Shown: piece by piece, positions 27,554 through 36,298 of the stretch | Layout: each line of letters begins with the position of its first letter | How positions within the stretch are numbered: the first letter of the stretch is position 1 | From: Burkholderia sp. Leaf177 | GTDB lineage: Bacteria; Pseudomonadota; Gammaproteobacteria; Burkholderiales; Burkholderiaceae | Direction: 5' to 3' | Length of the DNA: 64,000 bases | Assembly: GCF_001424345.1 (NCBI RefSeq) | Contig: NZ_LMPF01000023.1 | Span: 465,983-529,982, forward strand | The notes under the pieces: generated by a model | The model's database searches: none | What the model was told of the DNA's origin: nothing | Seen by the model: the letters and a program-made list of their open reading frames with translations, nothing else | Translations under genes and position numbers: made by a program

Positions 27554-29119
27554 TCAGGACTGGGCGATTTCCACCTTCGCAAGCGTCATTGGACGGACGC
27601 AATCGCGGCCTGCGGCCTTGGCTTCGTAGAGTTGCTGATCGGCGTCGCTGAGCAACCCGTAGGCGCCGCCCAGACCCGGCGGCGCAGCGGTTGCGCAGCC
27701 GATACTCACCGTCAGACGCCCGATCACACTGCCCCGATGCGCAATCGATCGCGTCTTGATGCGCGCCCGGATTGTCTCGGCAATATGGAGCGCGCCTTCG
27801 ATCTGCGTGTCGGGAAGAAGCACGACGAACTCCTCGCCGCCGTATCGCGCAGGAATGTCGCCGGGACGCCGCACCACCAGCGAAATGCATTCCGCGACGG
27901 CCGCCAGTGCGTCGTCGCCGAGTGCGTGGCCGTAGTTATCGTTGTAAGCCTTGAAATAATCTACATCGATAAACAATACCGATACCGCCGTATTGGTCCG
28001 TCGCGCGCGCCGCCATTCCTCGTCCATGCGTTCGTCGAAGGCACGCCGGTTCGGCAGGCCCGTCAGCGCGTCGGTGCCGGCCAGCCGAACGAGTTCTTCC
28101 TGCGCGCGCGCCCGTTCGCGCAACGACAGCGCCAAAAGCCATGACAACGCGATAAAACTCAGCCCGAACAACAGCGTCAGGACGCCCACGCCGGTGCTGC
28201 GCATCCGCCAGGAATACAGCACGTCGTCCTGCGCCGGCGCCACGCCCACTATGAACGGCGTGCCCGGCACGTGCGCGAAGGTGTAGATGCGCTCCACGCC
28301 ATCCACCGGCGATTTCGCCACGTACGAACCGGAGCGCGTGCGCGTCATGCGCGCAAATGTGGCCGAACTGGATACGTTGCGCGTAAGTTCGTTATCGAGA
28401 AATGGTTTGCGCACGATCATCGCGCCGTCATTCTGGACGATAAAAATCGATCCCTTCGGCCCGACCTCGACCTTGTCCAGCAGCGAGCGGAAATATTGAA
28501 GGTTCAAAGTCAGCAGCGCGATGCCGCCGAACGAGCCATCCGGCGCGTTGATACGCCGGCTCATGCCGATCGCCGCAGTGTTCGCGTGCGTCATGTAAGG
28601 ATGCGAAAAGAACAGTCCGACCGATGGATTCCGCCGATGAACCTGGAAGTATTCGCGTCCGGTGAACGTCTCGAAGGGCACGGCCATGCCGTTGTTATTG
28701 ACGATGACGCGGCCACGGGCGTCGATCACGTAACCGCCGCCTATGTAGGCCGCGGTGGTCGCGCGGTCGAAGAGAATCCGGCGGCGAAGTTCGGGTGCGA
28801 GCGCCATGACGGCGGTGTCTTGTGCGCCATCGACCACGGCGCGAAGCGAAAGATCGTAGATTTCGACGTTGCGGGCAATATCGCCGCCAATGATTGAAAC
28901 CAGATTCGCCGATGTCTCCCGGGCGTGACTGAGCGCTTCCTCGCGCCCTTGATACAACGTGGCTAGGGACAAGCCCGACATCAATACAGCGACCGCGCTG
29001 CCGGCAAAACCGGCGAGTAGCGGAAAGCGCGACAGGGAATTCGCCATGCCGAGCGCGGTCCATCTGTATCGGCCGATGCGGATTCGCCACATCGCTCCAC
29101 GAGGCGGACCGGATCTCAT
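27554..29119 (-). CDS. Diguanylate cyclase with periplasmic Cache-type sensor
   Basis: The protein is 521 residues from the ATG at 29119, where GAGG is suitably spaced; the frame is open to 29263 without a better start. A transmembrane helix (about 25-50), a double-Cache-like periplasmic domain (about 60-300) and a second helix (315-335) precede a GGDEF domain. The domain has the active-site GGEEF and the inhibitory RxxD site (RPGD) five residues before it. It should make c-di-GMP under product inhibition. The sensor end (SPVDGVERIYTFAHV) resembles that of the hybrid kinase at 24594, so both may sense related ligands. Confidence 0.92.
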   Translation of the reverse strand: MRSGPPRGAMWRIRIGRYRWTALGMANSLSRFPLLAGFAGSAVAVLMSGLSLATLYQGREEALSHARETSANLVSIIGGDIARNVEIYDLSLRAVVDGAQDTAVMALAPELRRRILFDRATTAAYIGGGYVIDARGRVIVNNNGMAVPFETFTGREYFQVHRRNPSVGLFFSHPYMTHANTAAIGMSRRINAPDGSFGGIALLTLNLQYFRSLLDKVEVGPKGSIFIVQNDGAMIVRKPFLDNELTRNVSSSATFARMTRTRSGSYVAKSPVDGVERIYTFAHVPGTPFIVGVAPAQDDVLYSWRMRSTGVGVLTLLFGLSFIALSWLLALSLRERARAQEELVRLAGTDALTGLPNRRAFDERMDEEWRRARRTNTAVSVLFIDVDYFKAYNDNYGHALGDDALAAVAECISLVVRRPGDIPARYGGEEFVVLLPDTQIEGALHIAETIRARIKTRSIAHRGSVIGRLTVSIGCATAAPPGLGGAYGLLSDADQQLYEAKAAGRDCVRPMTLAKVEIAQS

Positions 29120-29395
29120 GACGTGCGCCTCGCGCGTCGCGCGGGACATCGTCTGCTGCGCGCGGTATCGGACGGTTGCACGGGAATCGGATTTGGCATC
29201 GCGGCGGTGTCGGGTCGAAGGCGCCAATCGGATGTTCTGGCCGCGTTGCATCGGCGAGAACACGGTGGATCGTTCGGATGGTCAACAGGGCGATTCCGCA
29301 TCGGCTGTGCCTGATCAACAAATCCGTGACAATTTTCGCTTTGAAAACGGCACGAAAGATTACAAATGCATTTCGAACGTGATAGCCTTTGTCCG

Positions 29396-29540
29396 TCTTT
29401 GGGGAGTAGCCGGCTTCCAGCCATTGGAAGCGCTCATGTCAACACGCTTGGTTCTCTGGACCATGGCATGAGCAACCGAAATGTATTCTGGTTGGCAAGA
29501 CCATCGATGTAACGCCGCGACCGGTCGGGCTCGGCGTCAC
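29396..29540 (+). ncRNA. yybP-ykoY manganese riboswitch
   Basis: The conserved motifs of the class are present in order: TTGGGGAGTAGCC at 29399-29411, GTCAACA at 29438-29444, a CATGGCATGAGCAACCGAAATG core near 29460-29482, and TGGCAAGACC at 29493-29502. A GC-rich hairpin (CGCCG / CGGCG) follows before the mntP start. In known cases Mn2+ binding turns on the exporter gene. Confidence 0.92.
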
Positions 29541-29581
29541 ATCGCATGTTCCTGTCCCGACCCGAACATAATCATTGCCCC

Positions 29582-30151
29582 ATGAATATCGCATCCACCA
29601 TCCTGCTCGCCTTCGCCATGTCGACGGACGCCTTCGCCGCTGCCGTAGGCAAAGGCGCCACGCTCAAGCGTCCGCGCATGCGCGAGGCACTGCGCACGGG
29701 TCTGATCTTCGGTGTCATTGAAGCGATCACGCCGCTGGTTGGCTGGGCGCTCGGCAAGGCCGCCGCGCCATACGTCATGTCGTGGGATCACTGGATTGCC
29801 TTCGGCTTGCTGCTCGTGCTCGGGCTGCGCATGATCCGCTCGGGTTTCAGCACGCCTACGCCTGAAGCCGAAAAACCCGTGCGTCACAGTTTCTGGCTGC
29901 TGGCCGCGACCGGCTTTGCAACGAGCATCGACGCCATGGCGGTGGGCGCGGGGCTTGCGTTTATCGATGTGAATATTTTCTCGACGGCCGCAACCATTGG
30001 ACTCGCGACGCTGATCATGGTGACCATCGGCGTGATGGTGGGACGCTTTTTGGGGCGTGCGGTCGGACAGCGCGCGGAAGTGGCGGGTGGTTTGATCCTG
30101 GTTTTGATCGGCTCGGTGATTTTGGCCGAGCATCTGGGGTATATGAGCTGA
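29582..30151 (+). CDS. mntP: Manganese efflux pump MntP
   Basis: The 189-residue inner-membrane protein has six predicted helices in two similar halves. Each half carries the acidic DA motif of the family (MSTDAFAAAVGKG near the start, TSIDAMAVGAGLAF near 116-129). It exports Mn2+. The start at 29582 is the first ATG matching the family N-terminus (MNIASTILLA); an upstream ATG at 29546 lies in the riboswitch expression platform. The riboswitch directly upstream fixes the regulation. Confidence 0.96.
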   Translation: MNIASTILLAFAMSTDAFAAAVGKGATLKRPRMREALRTGLIFGVIEAITPLVGWALGKAAAPYVMSWDHWIAFGLLLVLGLRMIRSGFSTPTPEAEKPVRHSFWLLAATGFATSIDAMAVGAGLAFIDVNIFSTAATIGLATLIMVTIGVMVGRFLGRAVGQRAEVAGGLILVLIGSVILAEHLGYMS

Positions 30152-30324
30152 TGCCGTCTGCCGGACCCGGTTTTTTCGGCCCACCATGTTGCTCCTTTCC
30201 ATTTGATAAGGGTTCCGAATCGATCAGCCTCACCGTCCTTACCGCACTCAACTGGAAACGGGCGTAGTACTTGCATGCAGAAACCAGGTTGCCGCGCCAA
30301 GCCGGCACCTGGAGGCGTGTCATC

Positions 30325-30867
30325 ATGCTGCAACTGCGAAGAGCGTTTGATCGTGTAGCACTGTGTGTCATTCTCGTAGCGGGGTTTTCGCCGGCGGGGC
30401 AAGCGGCGGCGACTCAACGTTCGATTGCAGTGATGGACTGCACGCTGATCGACGACAACGCGTCCTACAACGACGCCGACATCAACCGCACACAGCAAGC
30501 GCGCCTTGAGCTCATCAGCAACGACTTGCGCGCGCAATTGAGCGACCGCCAGCTCTTTCGCGTCGCCGATAACGCCGGCGCCAGCGACATGATCGCCAAG
30601 CTTTCCGGCGCACAGGATTTGAACGCGTGCAACGGTTGCGAACTGCAGATCGGCCGCAAACTCAACGTGGAACGCGTCGGCGTGTGCTGGGTGCAGAAAG
30701 TCAGCAACCTGATCATCAACATCAATCTGCGCGTGGAAGATGTCGCGACGGGCAAGGCCGTGTTCCAGCGTTCCGTCGATATCCGCGGCAACACGGATTT
30801 ATCGTGGCGTCGCGGCATGAAAGGGCTGGTCAATCGTCTCGCAGACGACGCCGATGCCACCCGCTGA
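30325..30867 (+). CDS. Exported DUF2380 domain protein
   Basis: The 180-residue protein starts at 30325 after GGAGG. A signal peptide of about 30 residues is followed by a domain with SIAVMDCTLIDD, LELISNDLRAQL and a CNGCELQIGRKLNVERV segment holding a C-x2-C pair. It matches the DUF2380 pattern of secreted proteins found beside PQQ-dependent alcohol-oxidation genes in methylotrophs. Function is not known. The next gene on the same strand, a beta-propeller, belongs to the same gene neighbourhood. Confidence 0.8.
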   Translation: MLQLRRAFDRVALCVILVAGFSPAGQAAATQRSIAVMDCTLIDDNASYNDADINRTQQARLELISNDLRAQLSDRQLFRVADNAGASDMIAKLSGAQDLNACNGCELQIGRKLNVERVGVCWVQKVSNLIININLRVEDVATGKAVFQRSVDIRGNTDLSWRRGMKGLVNRLADDADATR

Positions 30868-30875
30868 GCCTCTTT

Positions 30876-30890
30876 CGGGAAAATCTCCCG
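30876..30890. promoter_or_regulatory. 15-bp palindrome CGGGAAAATCTCCCG, candidate operator
   Basis: It lies 125 bases upstream of the beta-propeller start and 9 bases after the DUF2380 stop. It differs at only two central positions from the palindrome at 34516-34530. No T run follows, so a terminator is less likely. Confidence 0.55.
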
Positions 30891-31014
30891 CCCTCATCCA
30901 TTGTCAACACGCCGCTCGATGGGCTAAGTTGACCATGTCGTGGCAACGTGCCGATGCATCGGCATGTTCCTGAAAGCTCAAGCGACGAACCAATAAAAAC
31001 AAGCGGAGACGATC

Positions 31015-32112
31015 ATGCAATCGAAGAAAGCGGCGGCGCGGCTGGCGCTTGCATCGGTGACGACGTTTAGTGCGGCTGTTGCGCTGGCCGCCGCGCCGGT
31101 TGCGTATGTGTCGAGCGAAACGGGCGGCGTTGGGGTTATCGATCTGGATCAGATGACGATCGCCAGAACCTTCGCCGTGGGCGACGACGGTCCGCGCGGC
31201 CTGAGCCTCACCGACGACGGCACGCGCCTGCTCGTCGCGAACAAGAAAACGGCTGACCTTTCTGAAATCGATACCGCCACCGGCAAGGTCGTGCGCCGCG
31301 TGAAAATCGGTCAGAATCCGGAGTTCGTGCGGGTGTATCGCGGGTATGCGTATGTGACATACGAGCCCGGCGAAAACGGCGGTCCGCCCAAAGGAGCCGA
31401 AGGGCCTCCGGGAGCATCGGGAGCGGCCGGAGCATCGGGCGGAGCCGCAGGCCACGGCAAGGACGATGACGACGCCAACAGCCCGCCGGCGGAGATCGCG
31501 ATTGTCGACTTGAAGACACTGCGCGTCATACGCTCGGTGAAGAGCGGGCACGAGACGGAGGGCGTTGAATTTTCCGCCGATGGCAAGGAGTTGCTCGTCA
31601 CCAACGAGGGCGATGACACCGTGTCGGTCTATCACGTGGTTACGGGCAAGCCGATGCGCGGCATCAAACTCGATCATGGTTCGCGGCCGCGCGGCATCAA
31701 GCGTTCACCCGATGGCAAGCAGTACGTGGTGACGCTCGAGAACACGAACAAGTTTGTCGTACTCGACGCGCGCAGCCTCAAGCCGGTGAAAACCGTCGAT
31801 ACAAAAATGGGCCCGTACGGCGTTGCGTTTGATCCATCGGGTAAGCATTTGCTGGTCGCGGCGGCGCGCGGCAAGACGCTTCAGGTTTTCGATGCCACGT
31901 CCTACGATCACGTCAGCGACGTGCCCGTGGGTCAGCGCTGCTGGCACTTCAGCTTCACGCCGGACGGATCCAAAGTGTTGCTTGCGTGCGGCCGGTCGAA
32001 CGCGGTGTATGTGCTCGATGCAAGCAGCTATCAGACAGTCAAGCAGATCGAAGGCTTGCCGTTGCCCTGGGGCGTCGTCACTTATCCGCGAAGCTCGGGG
32101 TCGATCGAGTAG
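31015..32112 (+). CDS. Periplasmic YVTN beta-propeller protein, PQQ-associated, with collagen-like insert
   Basis: The 365-residue protein has a signal peptide to about residue 27. It consists of repeated propeller blades (VSSETGGVGVIDLDQM, GTRLLVANKKTADLSEID, GKELLVTNEGDDTVSVY, GKHLLVAAARGKTLQVFD). Residues 119-159 are a Gly/Pro insert with collagen-like Gly-X-Y triplets ending in an acidic, His-containing GHGKDDDD. The family is described as PQQ-dependent-catabolism-associated; its role is unproven, perhaps metal or cofactor handling. GCGGAG precedes the ATG. It converges on the TonB receptor gene. Confidence 0.85.
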   Translation: MQSKKAAARLALASVTTFSAAVALAAAPVAYVSSETGGVGVIDLDQMTIARTFAVGDDGPRGLSLTDDGTRLLVANKKTADLSEIDTATGKVVRRVKIGQNPEFVRVYRGYAYVTYEPGENGGPPKGAEGPPGASGAAGASGGAAGHGKDDDDANSPPAEIAIVDLKTLRVIRSVKSGHETEGVEFSADGKELLVTNEGDDTVSVYHVVTGKPMRGIKLDHGSRPRGIKRSPDGKQYVVTLENTNKFVVLDARSLKPVKTVDTKMGPYGVAFDPSGKHLLVAAARGKTLQVFDATSYDHVSDVPVGQRCWHFSFTPDGSKVLLACGRSNAVYVLDASSYQTVKQIEGLPLPWGVVTYPRSSGSIE

Positions 32113-32124
32113 TTCGGTTAAAAC

Positions 32125-34431
32125 TTATTTCCACGCGTATCGCAATCCAACCCATGCGCCTCGCGGCGCACCGATCCCAAGGAATTGCTCGTTGACGGGA
32201 TTGGCGCCATCGAAGGTATGGTTTGCGCCGTTGAAGAAGTTTTGGCCGAGGATGGCGAAGCTTGCATAGTGCTTGTTGAGCAGGTTCGTCACGCTCGCGA
32301 ACACCTGAAGCTGCTTCGTGATGTTGTAGGTCGTGTCCAGGTCGATCAGGAAATACCCTGCAATCTTTCCGTTCACATCCTGATTGTCTTCATCGCCGCG
32401 AGCAAAGATGGTGCCCCTGTACGTCAGGTTGCTGCCCACATTCCACTTCGGCGTGGCCGCGTAATCGAGCCGCAGCTTGACCGTATTTTGCGGAATGCCC
32501 GGAATGCGGTCGCCCTTGTGCACGGTGATGTTGCCATCGGCGTCCGCGCTCGAATTGCTGGCGCTGCTTTCAGTCCACGTCGAGCGATACGTCGCGTCCA
32601 CGTAGCTGTAACTCGCGCTCACGCCAACCGGTCCGTATTGCGTGCGCCCGGCAAGCTCGAAGCCCTGGCGCTGAGTCTTGCCCACGTTCTGGAAAAAGCC
32701 GAGCGTGCTCGCCGCGCCGTTGCTGCTAACGAACTGGATGTCGTTATCGAGCGTTGTCCGGTAGATCGCGGCGCTCCATGTGGTCGCGTGTCCGAGTTGC
32801 CCGCGCGCGCCAATTTCGAATGTCTTCGATATCACCGGCTGCAGCGCCGGGTCCGCAATAAAGTCGTTGGGCAGCGAACAAGGCGAGGCCGGATCGGCGC
32901 AAGCAAGCTCGATAGCCGTTGGCGAGCGCATGCCTTCGTTATACGTGGCATAGGCCGTAAACGTGGAGGTCGGATTCCAGTTCACGCCGACCGCCGGGTT
33001 GAAGCGCGAGAACGTATGGTTGCCATCGAGCAAGGGCTGCACGCCGCTTTCATCGCCGATGACAGACTTCGACCAGTTATAACGCCCCGCCAGCGTCAGC
33101 GACCATTGCTGCGTGATCGACAACGTGTTTTCGAAGTACACGCCGAAGTTCTGATTGCGCGTGGCGGCGTCGGTCTGAGGCTGGAATCCGCCGATACCCA
33201 TGGTCGCGCGTGAATCCGTGAACTCGGCATCCTGCGACGATTGCGTGAAGTGCGAGTTGGCGAAATCCGCCGCCACGCCCGCGACGAACTGGTTGTCGTA
33301 GCCGGCGAGCTTGCCGAGCAAGGTCATCTGCAGGCTTGCGCCGTAGCTGTCGGTGACGATCACGGATTGATCGTTGGTCGCTTGCAGCGTGTTGACGTTG
33401 CCGTCGTCATCGACCGTGCCGAAGTCGTCGTTCACGTTGCTGCTGACATTCGTGTTCCGATAATGCCGGTAGTACACGTTGCCGCTCAACTCCAGGTTCG
33501 GCGTGAAATAATGTTCGCCCGAAAAGGTCAGGTAGCCGACGCTGTTGTGGTTCTGGTCGGGGAATGTATAAGCCTGTTTGCGGTTATCCAGGAACGAGCG
33601 CGGAATGGTTTGCGAACCCTGCAAGGTGTTGTCGGCGCCGCCCATGGATAGCGACAGGGTGGTGTCGGCGTCGGTGTAGCGCAGCTTGCCGAACGCCTGG
33701 CGCATGCGGCTGGAATTGTGGTCGGCCCAGCCGTCGTCGTTGGTTGCGTTGGCGGTGAAGTAGTAGTCGAGGTTGCTGCCGATCACACCGCCTTGCTGGA
33801 TCTGCGCGGTCTTGCGTCCCCATGATCCCGCCGATATTTCCGCTTCGCCGCCCGGATTGCTGCGGCCGTTTTTTGTGGTGATCGCGAGCGCGCCGCCAAG
33901 TGTGTTCAGGCCGAATGTCGGGTTGGATCCGGGGATCAACTGGATGGTGTTGATGGCCGCTTGCGGGATCAAGTCCCAGTTGACGACGTCGCCGAAAGGC
34001 TCGTTGACACGCACGCCGTCGAGGAAAACCGATAAACCTTGCGGTGTACCGAGCAACGGCGATGCGGTGAAGCCGCGATAGTTGATATCGACCTGGGACG
34101 AATTGCCTTGTGCCTCGTTGATATCGACGCTCGTCAGGTTGCTTGCGAAGTAGTCCGTGAGCGTGGCACGATGTTGCTGGTCGATGTCCCGTCCGCGAAT
34201 GGTTTGCACGTTGGCGGGCACATGTTCCAGCGGCGTGCCGATGCCAAGCAGCGGCGTTGTTCCGATCACGACGATCGGCGCGAGTTGCGTGACCGCCGTG
34301 TCCGATGCCGCTCCTGGCGCCGCCGCTTCCTGCGCCCAGCTCGTGGCACTCAGGCCAGCCAGCGCGCCGCCGAAGCACAAAATCCGCACGCGGCCGTAGC
34401 AAAAAAGCCGCGCGAAGGGACGCTTGTTCAT
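32125..34431 (-). CDS. TonB-dependent outer-membrane receptor
   Basis: The protein is 768 residues from the ATG at 34431, preceded by GGAGAC; the upstream ATG at 34515 is unlikely. A signal peptide (about 1-33, ending SWAQ) leads to a TonB-box/plug region (ATLTDYFASNLTSVDIN, FLDGVRVNEPFGDVVNWDLIP, NPTFGLNTLGGALAI) and a 22-strand barrel ending in an aromatic residue region (WVGLRYAWK). It imports an unknown ligand with TonB energy. Its place between a PQQ-associated propeller and the pqq regulators suggests a metal-chelate ligand, perhaps lanthanide, but that is inference. Confidence 0.9.
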   Translation of the reverse strand: MNKRPFARLFCYGRVRILCFGGALAGLSATSWAQEAAAPGAASDTAVTQLAPIVVIGTTPLLGIGTPLEHVPANVQTIRGRDIDQQHRATLTDYFASNLTSVDINEAQGNSSQVDINYRGFTASPLLGTPQGLSVFLDGVRVNEPFGDVVNWDLIPQAAINTIQLIPGSNPTFGLNTLGGALAITTKNGRSNPGGEAEISAGSWGRKTAQIQQGGVIGSNLDYYFTANATNDDGWADHNSSRMRQAFGKLRYTDADTTLSLSMGGADNTLQGSQTIPRSFLDNRKQAYTFPDQNHNSVGYLTFSGEHYFTPNLELSGNVYYRHYRNTNVSSNVNDDFGTVDDDGNVNTLQATNDQSVIVTDSYGASLQMTLLGKLAGYDNQFVAGVAADFANSHFTQSSQDAEFTDSRATMGIGGFQPQTDAATRNQNFGVYFENTLSITQQWSLTLAGRYNWSKSVIGDESGVQPLLDGNHTFSRFNPAVGVNWNPTSTFTAYATYNEGMRSPTAIELACADPASPCSLPNDFIADPALQPVISKTFEIGARGQLGHATTWSAAIYRTTLDNDIQFVSSNGAASTLGFFQNVGKTQRQGFELAGRTQYGPVGVSASYSYVDATYRSTWTESSASNSSADADGNITVHKGDRIPGIPQNTVKLRLDYAATPKWNVGSNLTYRGTIFARGDEDNQDVNGKIAGYFLIDLDTTYNITKQLQVFASVTNLLNKHYASFAILGQNFFNGANHTFDGANPVNEQFLGIGAPRGAWVGLRYAWK

Positions 34432-34515
34432 GGTTGTCTCCTGCCGTTTATCGTTATCGATTTGCATCTTCGGTGCAGTAGATGAAAGCGTCCCACAAGA
34501 TGCACCCGATGCCAT

Positions 34516-34530
34516 CGGGAAGACCTCCCG
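34516..34530. promoter_or_regulatory. 15-bp palindrome CGGGAAGACCTCCCG, candidate operator
   Basis: It sits between the divergent TonB receptor (start 34431) and kinase (start 34608) genes, about 80 bases from each. Flanks extend it to a 19-bp palindrome. It matches the element at 30876-30890 at 13 of 15 positions. Confidence 0.6.
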
Positions 34531-34607
34531 ATTTCGTAAGGAACCTTTCCCAACCCTTGTTTTAGAGGCGCGACGCGAACGCGCGCGCTGAGTAGAATGA
34601 GAGCGCC

Positions 34608-35666
34608 ATGCGACCCGATCCTCAACCCGACTCCACGACTTCTTCCACGAGCGAGCGCCCGTCCCGCTCGGCGGCGTGGCGCGATCTCGTTTGCGTGTTT
34701 GCGCTGACCATACTCGCGGCGCTGATATGCATGCGATTCGAAGTCGGCGAGCTGACGTATTCCCTGACGCGCCGCTTCGAACGTTTTCAACTCGATGAAT
34801 TTCCGCCCACGCTGGTCGTCTTTGCTATCGGGCTTGCGTGGTTTTCATGGCGCCGGTATATCGAGTCGCAACGCGAATTGCTGCATCGCCGCGCGCTCGA
34901 AGAGAAGGCTGAGCGTCTGCTTGCAGACAACCGGCGGCTCGCAAGCGAAAGCATTGGTGCGCAGGAAAACGAGCGTCGTCACCTTGCGCGCGAACTCCAC
35001 GACGAACTCGGCCAATACCTCAACGCGATCGCACTGGATGCCGGACGCATACGGGATCTTTCGACTCACGGCGAACCCGAGGTTCATCGGTTGTCGCTCG
35101 CGGTCATGCAAAGTGCAAGCACCGTCTACAAGCAGATTGGCGGCATGATCCGGCGCTTGCGACCCATCGGTCTCGACGAATTCGGCTTGCCGAGCGCGCT
35201 TGAACATTGCGTGGAAAGCTGGCGCGAGCGCTTGCCGCAAGCGTCGTTCACGCTGACCGTCGACGGCGACTTCGCTAATCTGGCAGATGTCGTGAACATC
35301 ACGCTTTATCGGCTGGTGCAGGAAGGGCTGACAAACGTGTCGAAGTTCGCGAGGAATTCGCGGGTGGAGATTTATTTGGTTCGGACTTCAGACGATAAAC
35401 ACGCAAGCCACGGCGAGATCGTGGTGACCATGACCGACGACGGTCCGGGGATCGATCTGACAAAACCGCGTGCGGGACTTGGGTTGATCGGCATGCGCGA
35501 ACGTGTCGAGGCGCTCGGCGGCGAATTTCATGTCGCGAGCCAGCCGGACAGCGGGTTTCTTTTTTGCGCGCGCGTACCGGTTCAGGCCGGATTGCCCGGG
35601 CTGAACGAACCGAGCGATCCAAGGGATCCAAGCGAACTCGCGGAACTGGCGAAATCGGAGAAATGA
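34608..35666 (+). CDS. NarL-type (HisKA_3) sensor histidine kinase
   Basis: The 352-residue protein has two membrane helices (about 25-45 and 63-80), a coiled coil and a HisKA_3 dimerisation domain with ERRHLARELHDELGQYLNA (phospho-His near 131). HATPase follows with DDGPGID and GLGLIGMRERVEALGG. The periplasmic part is very short, so it may sense within the membrane or through the coiled coil. Its 3' end overlaps the opposing response regulator gene by 85 bases. The likely partner is that NarL-type regulator. Confidence 0.9.
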   Translation: MRPDPQPDSTTSSTSERPSRSAAWRDLVCVFALTILAALICMRFEVGELTYSLTRRFERFQLDEFPPTLVVFAIGLAWFSWRRYIESQRELLHRRALEEKAERLLADNRRLASESIGAQENERRHLARELHDELGQYLNAIALDAGRIRDLSTHGEPEVHRLSLAVMQSASTVYKQIGGMIRRLRPIGLDEFGLPSALEHCVESWRERLPQASFTLTVDGDFANLADVVNITLYRLVQEGLTNVSKFARNSRVEIYLVRTSDDKHASHGEIVVTMTDDGPGIDLTKPRAGLGLIGMRERVEALGGEFHVASQPDSGFLFCARVPVQAGLPGLNEPSDPRDPSELAELAKSEK

Positions 35667-36298
35667 AGACCCAGGCGATTCGCCATCTGCGCGAGTTGCA
35701 CGCCGTTATCCGCGCCGAATTTTTGCCGGATCACCGATTGATGGTTGGCTACGGTCTTTTGGCTCAGGCCCAGTCTTTCCGCGATGCTCGGCAATGTATA
35801 GCCTTGCACGAGCAAGCGCAGCACCTCGAATTCACGCGCCGATAACTGCCGTCCCGGCGGCCCTTCCTGGAAAGTCTCGCGCAACGCGAGCGCCTGCGAG
35901 ATGTCGGGGCTCAGATAACGCGCGCGTCTGGCGACGGCGCGCACGCCTTCCACCAGGACGTCGGGCGCGCTTGCTTTCGTCACGTAGCCGCGCGCGCCGG
36001 CATCGAGCGCGCGCCGCACGAAGATGGTCTCCTCATGCACGCTGAAGATCAGCACATGGGCGTCGGGCTCGCGTGCGAGCATGCGCCGCATTGCCTCGAT
36101 ACCGCTCGCGCCCGGCAACGCAAGATCCATCACCACCACGTCCGGTTTCAACGTGCAGAAGCGCTGGTAGGCTTGCGCCGCGTCGGCGGCTTCACCCGCC
36201 ACGCTGATGTCGGGACTGAGCTCCAGCAAACGCCGGTAACCTTCGCGCACGACCGCGTGGTCATCGACGAGAAGAACACTGATATCCGCGATAGTCAT
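35582..36298 (-). CDS. NarL/FixJ-family response regulator of the pqq operon
   Basis: The 238-residue protein has a receiver with DDH at about 12-14, phospho-Asp in VVVMDLALPG (near 58) and Lys in YVTKASAP. An HTH LuxR-type domain follows (LSAREFEVLRLLVQGY, PSIAERLGLSQKTVANH). A low-complexity Ser/Leu/Gly tail lies over the overlap with the kinase gene. Its start overlaps the pqqE stop (ATGA at 36295-36298), so it is translated as the last gene of the pqq operon. It resembles regulators of PQQ-alcohol oxidation in Pseudomonas and methylotrophs. Confidence 0.9.
   Translation of the reverse strand: MTIADISVLLVDDHAVVREGYRRLLELSPDISVAGEAADAAQAYQRFCTLKPDVVVMDLALPGASGIEAMRRMLAREPDAHVLIFSVHEETIFVRRALDAGARGYVTKASAPDVLVEGVRAVARRARYLSPDISQALALRETFQEGPPGRQLSAREFEVLRLLVQGYTLPSIAERLGLSQKTVANHQSVIRQKFGADNGVQLAQMANRLGLHFSDFASSASSLGSLGSLGSFSPGNPA

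Noticed and set aside
30876..30890. Terminator after the DUF2380 gene
   Set aside because: The hairpin lacks a T run and nearly matches a second copy in a divergent promoter region, so an operator is more likely.
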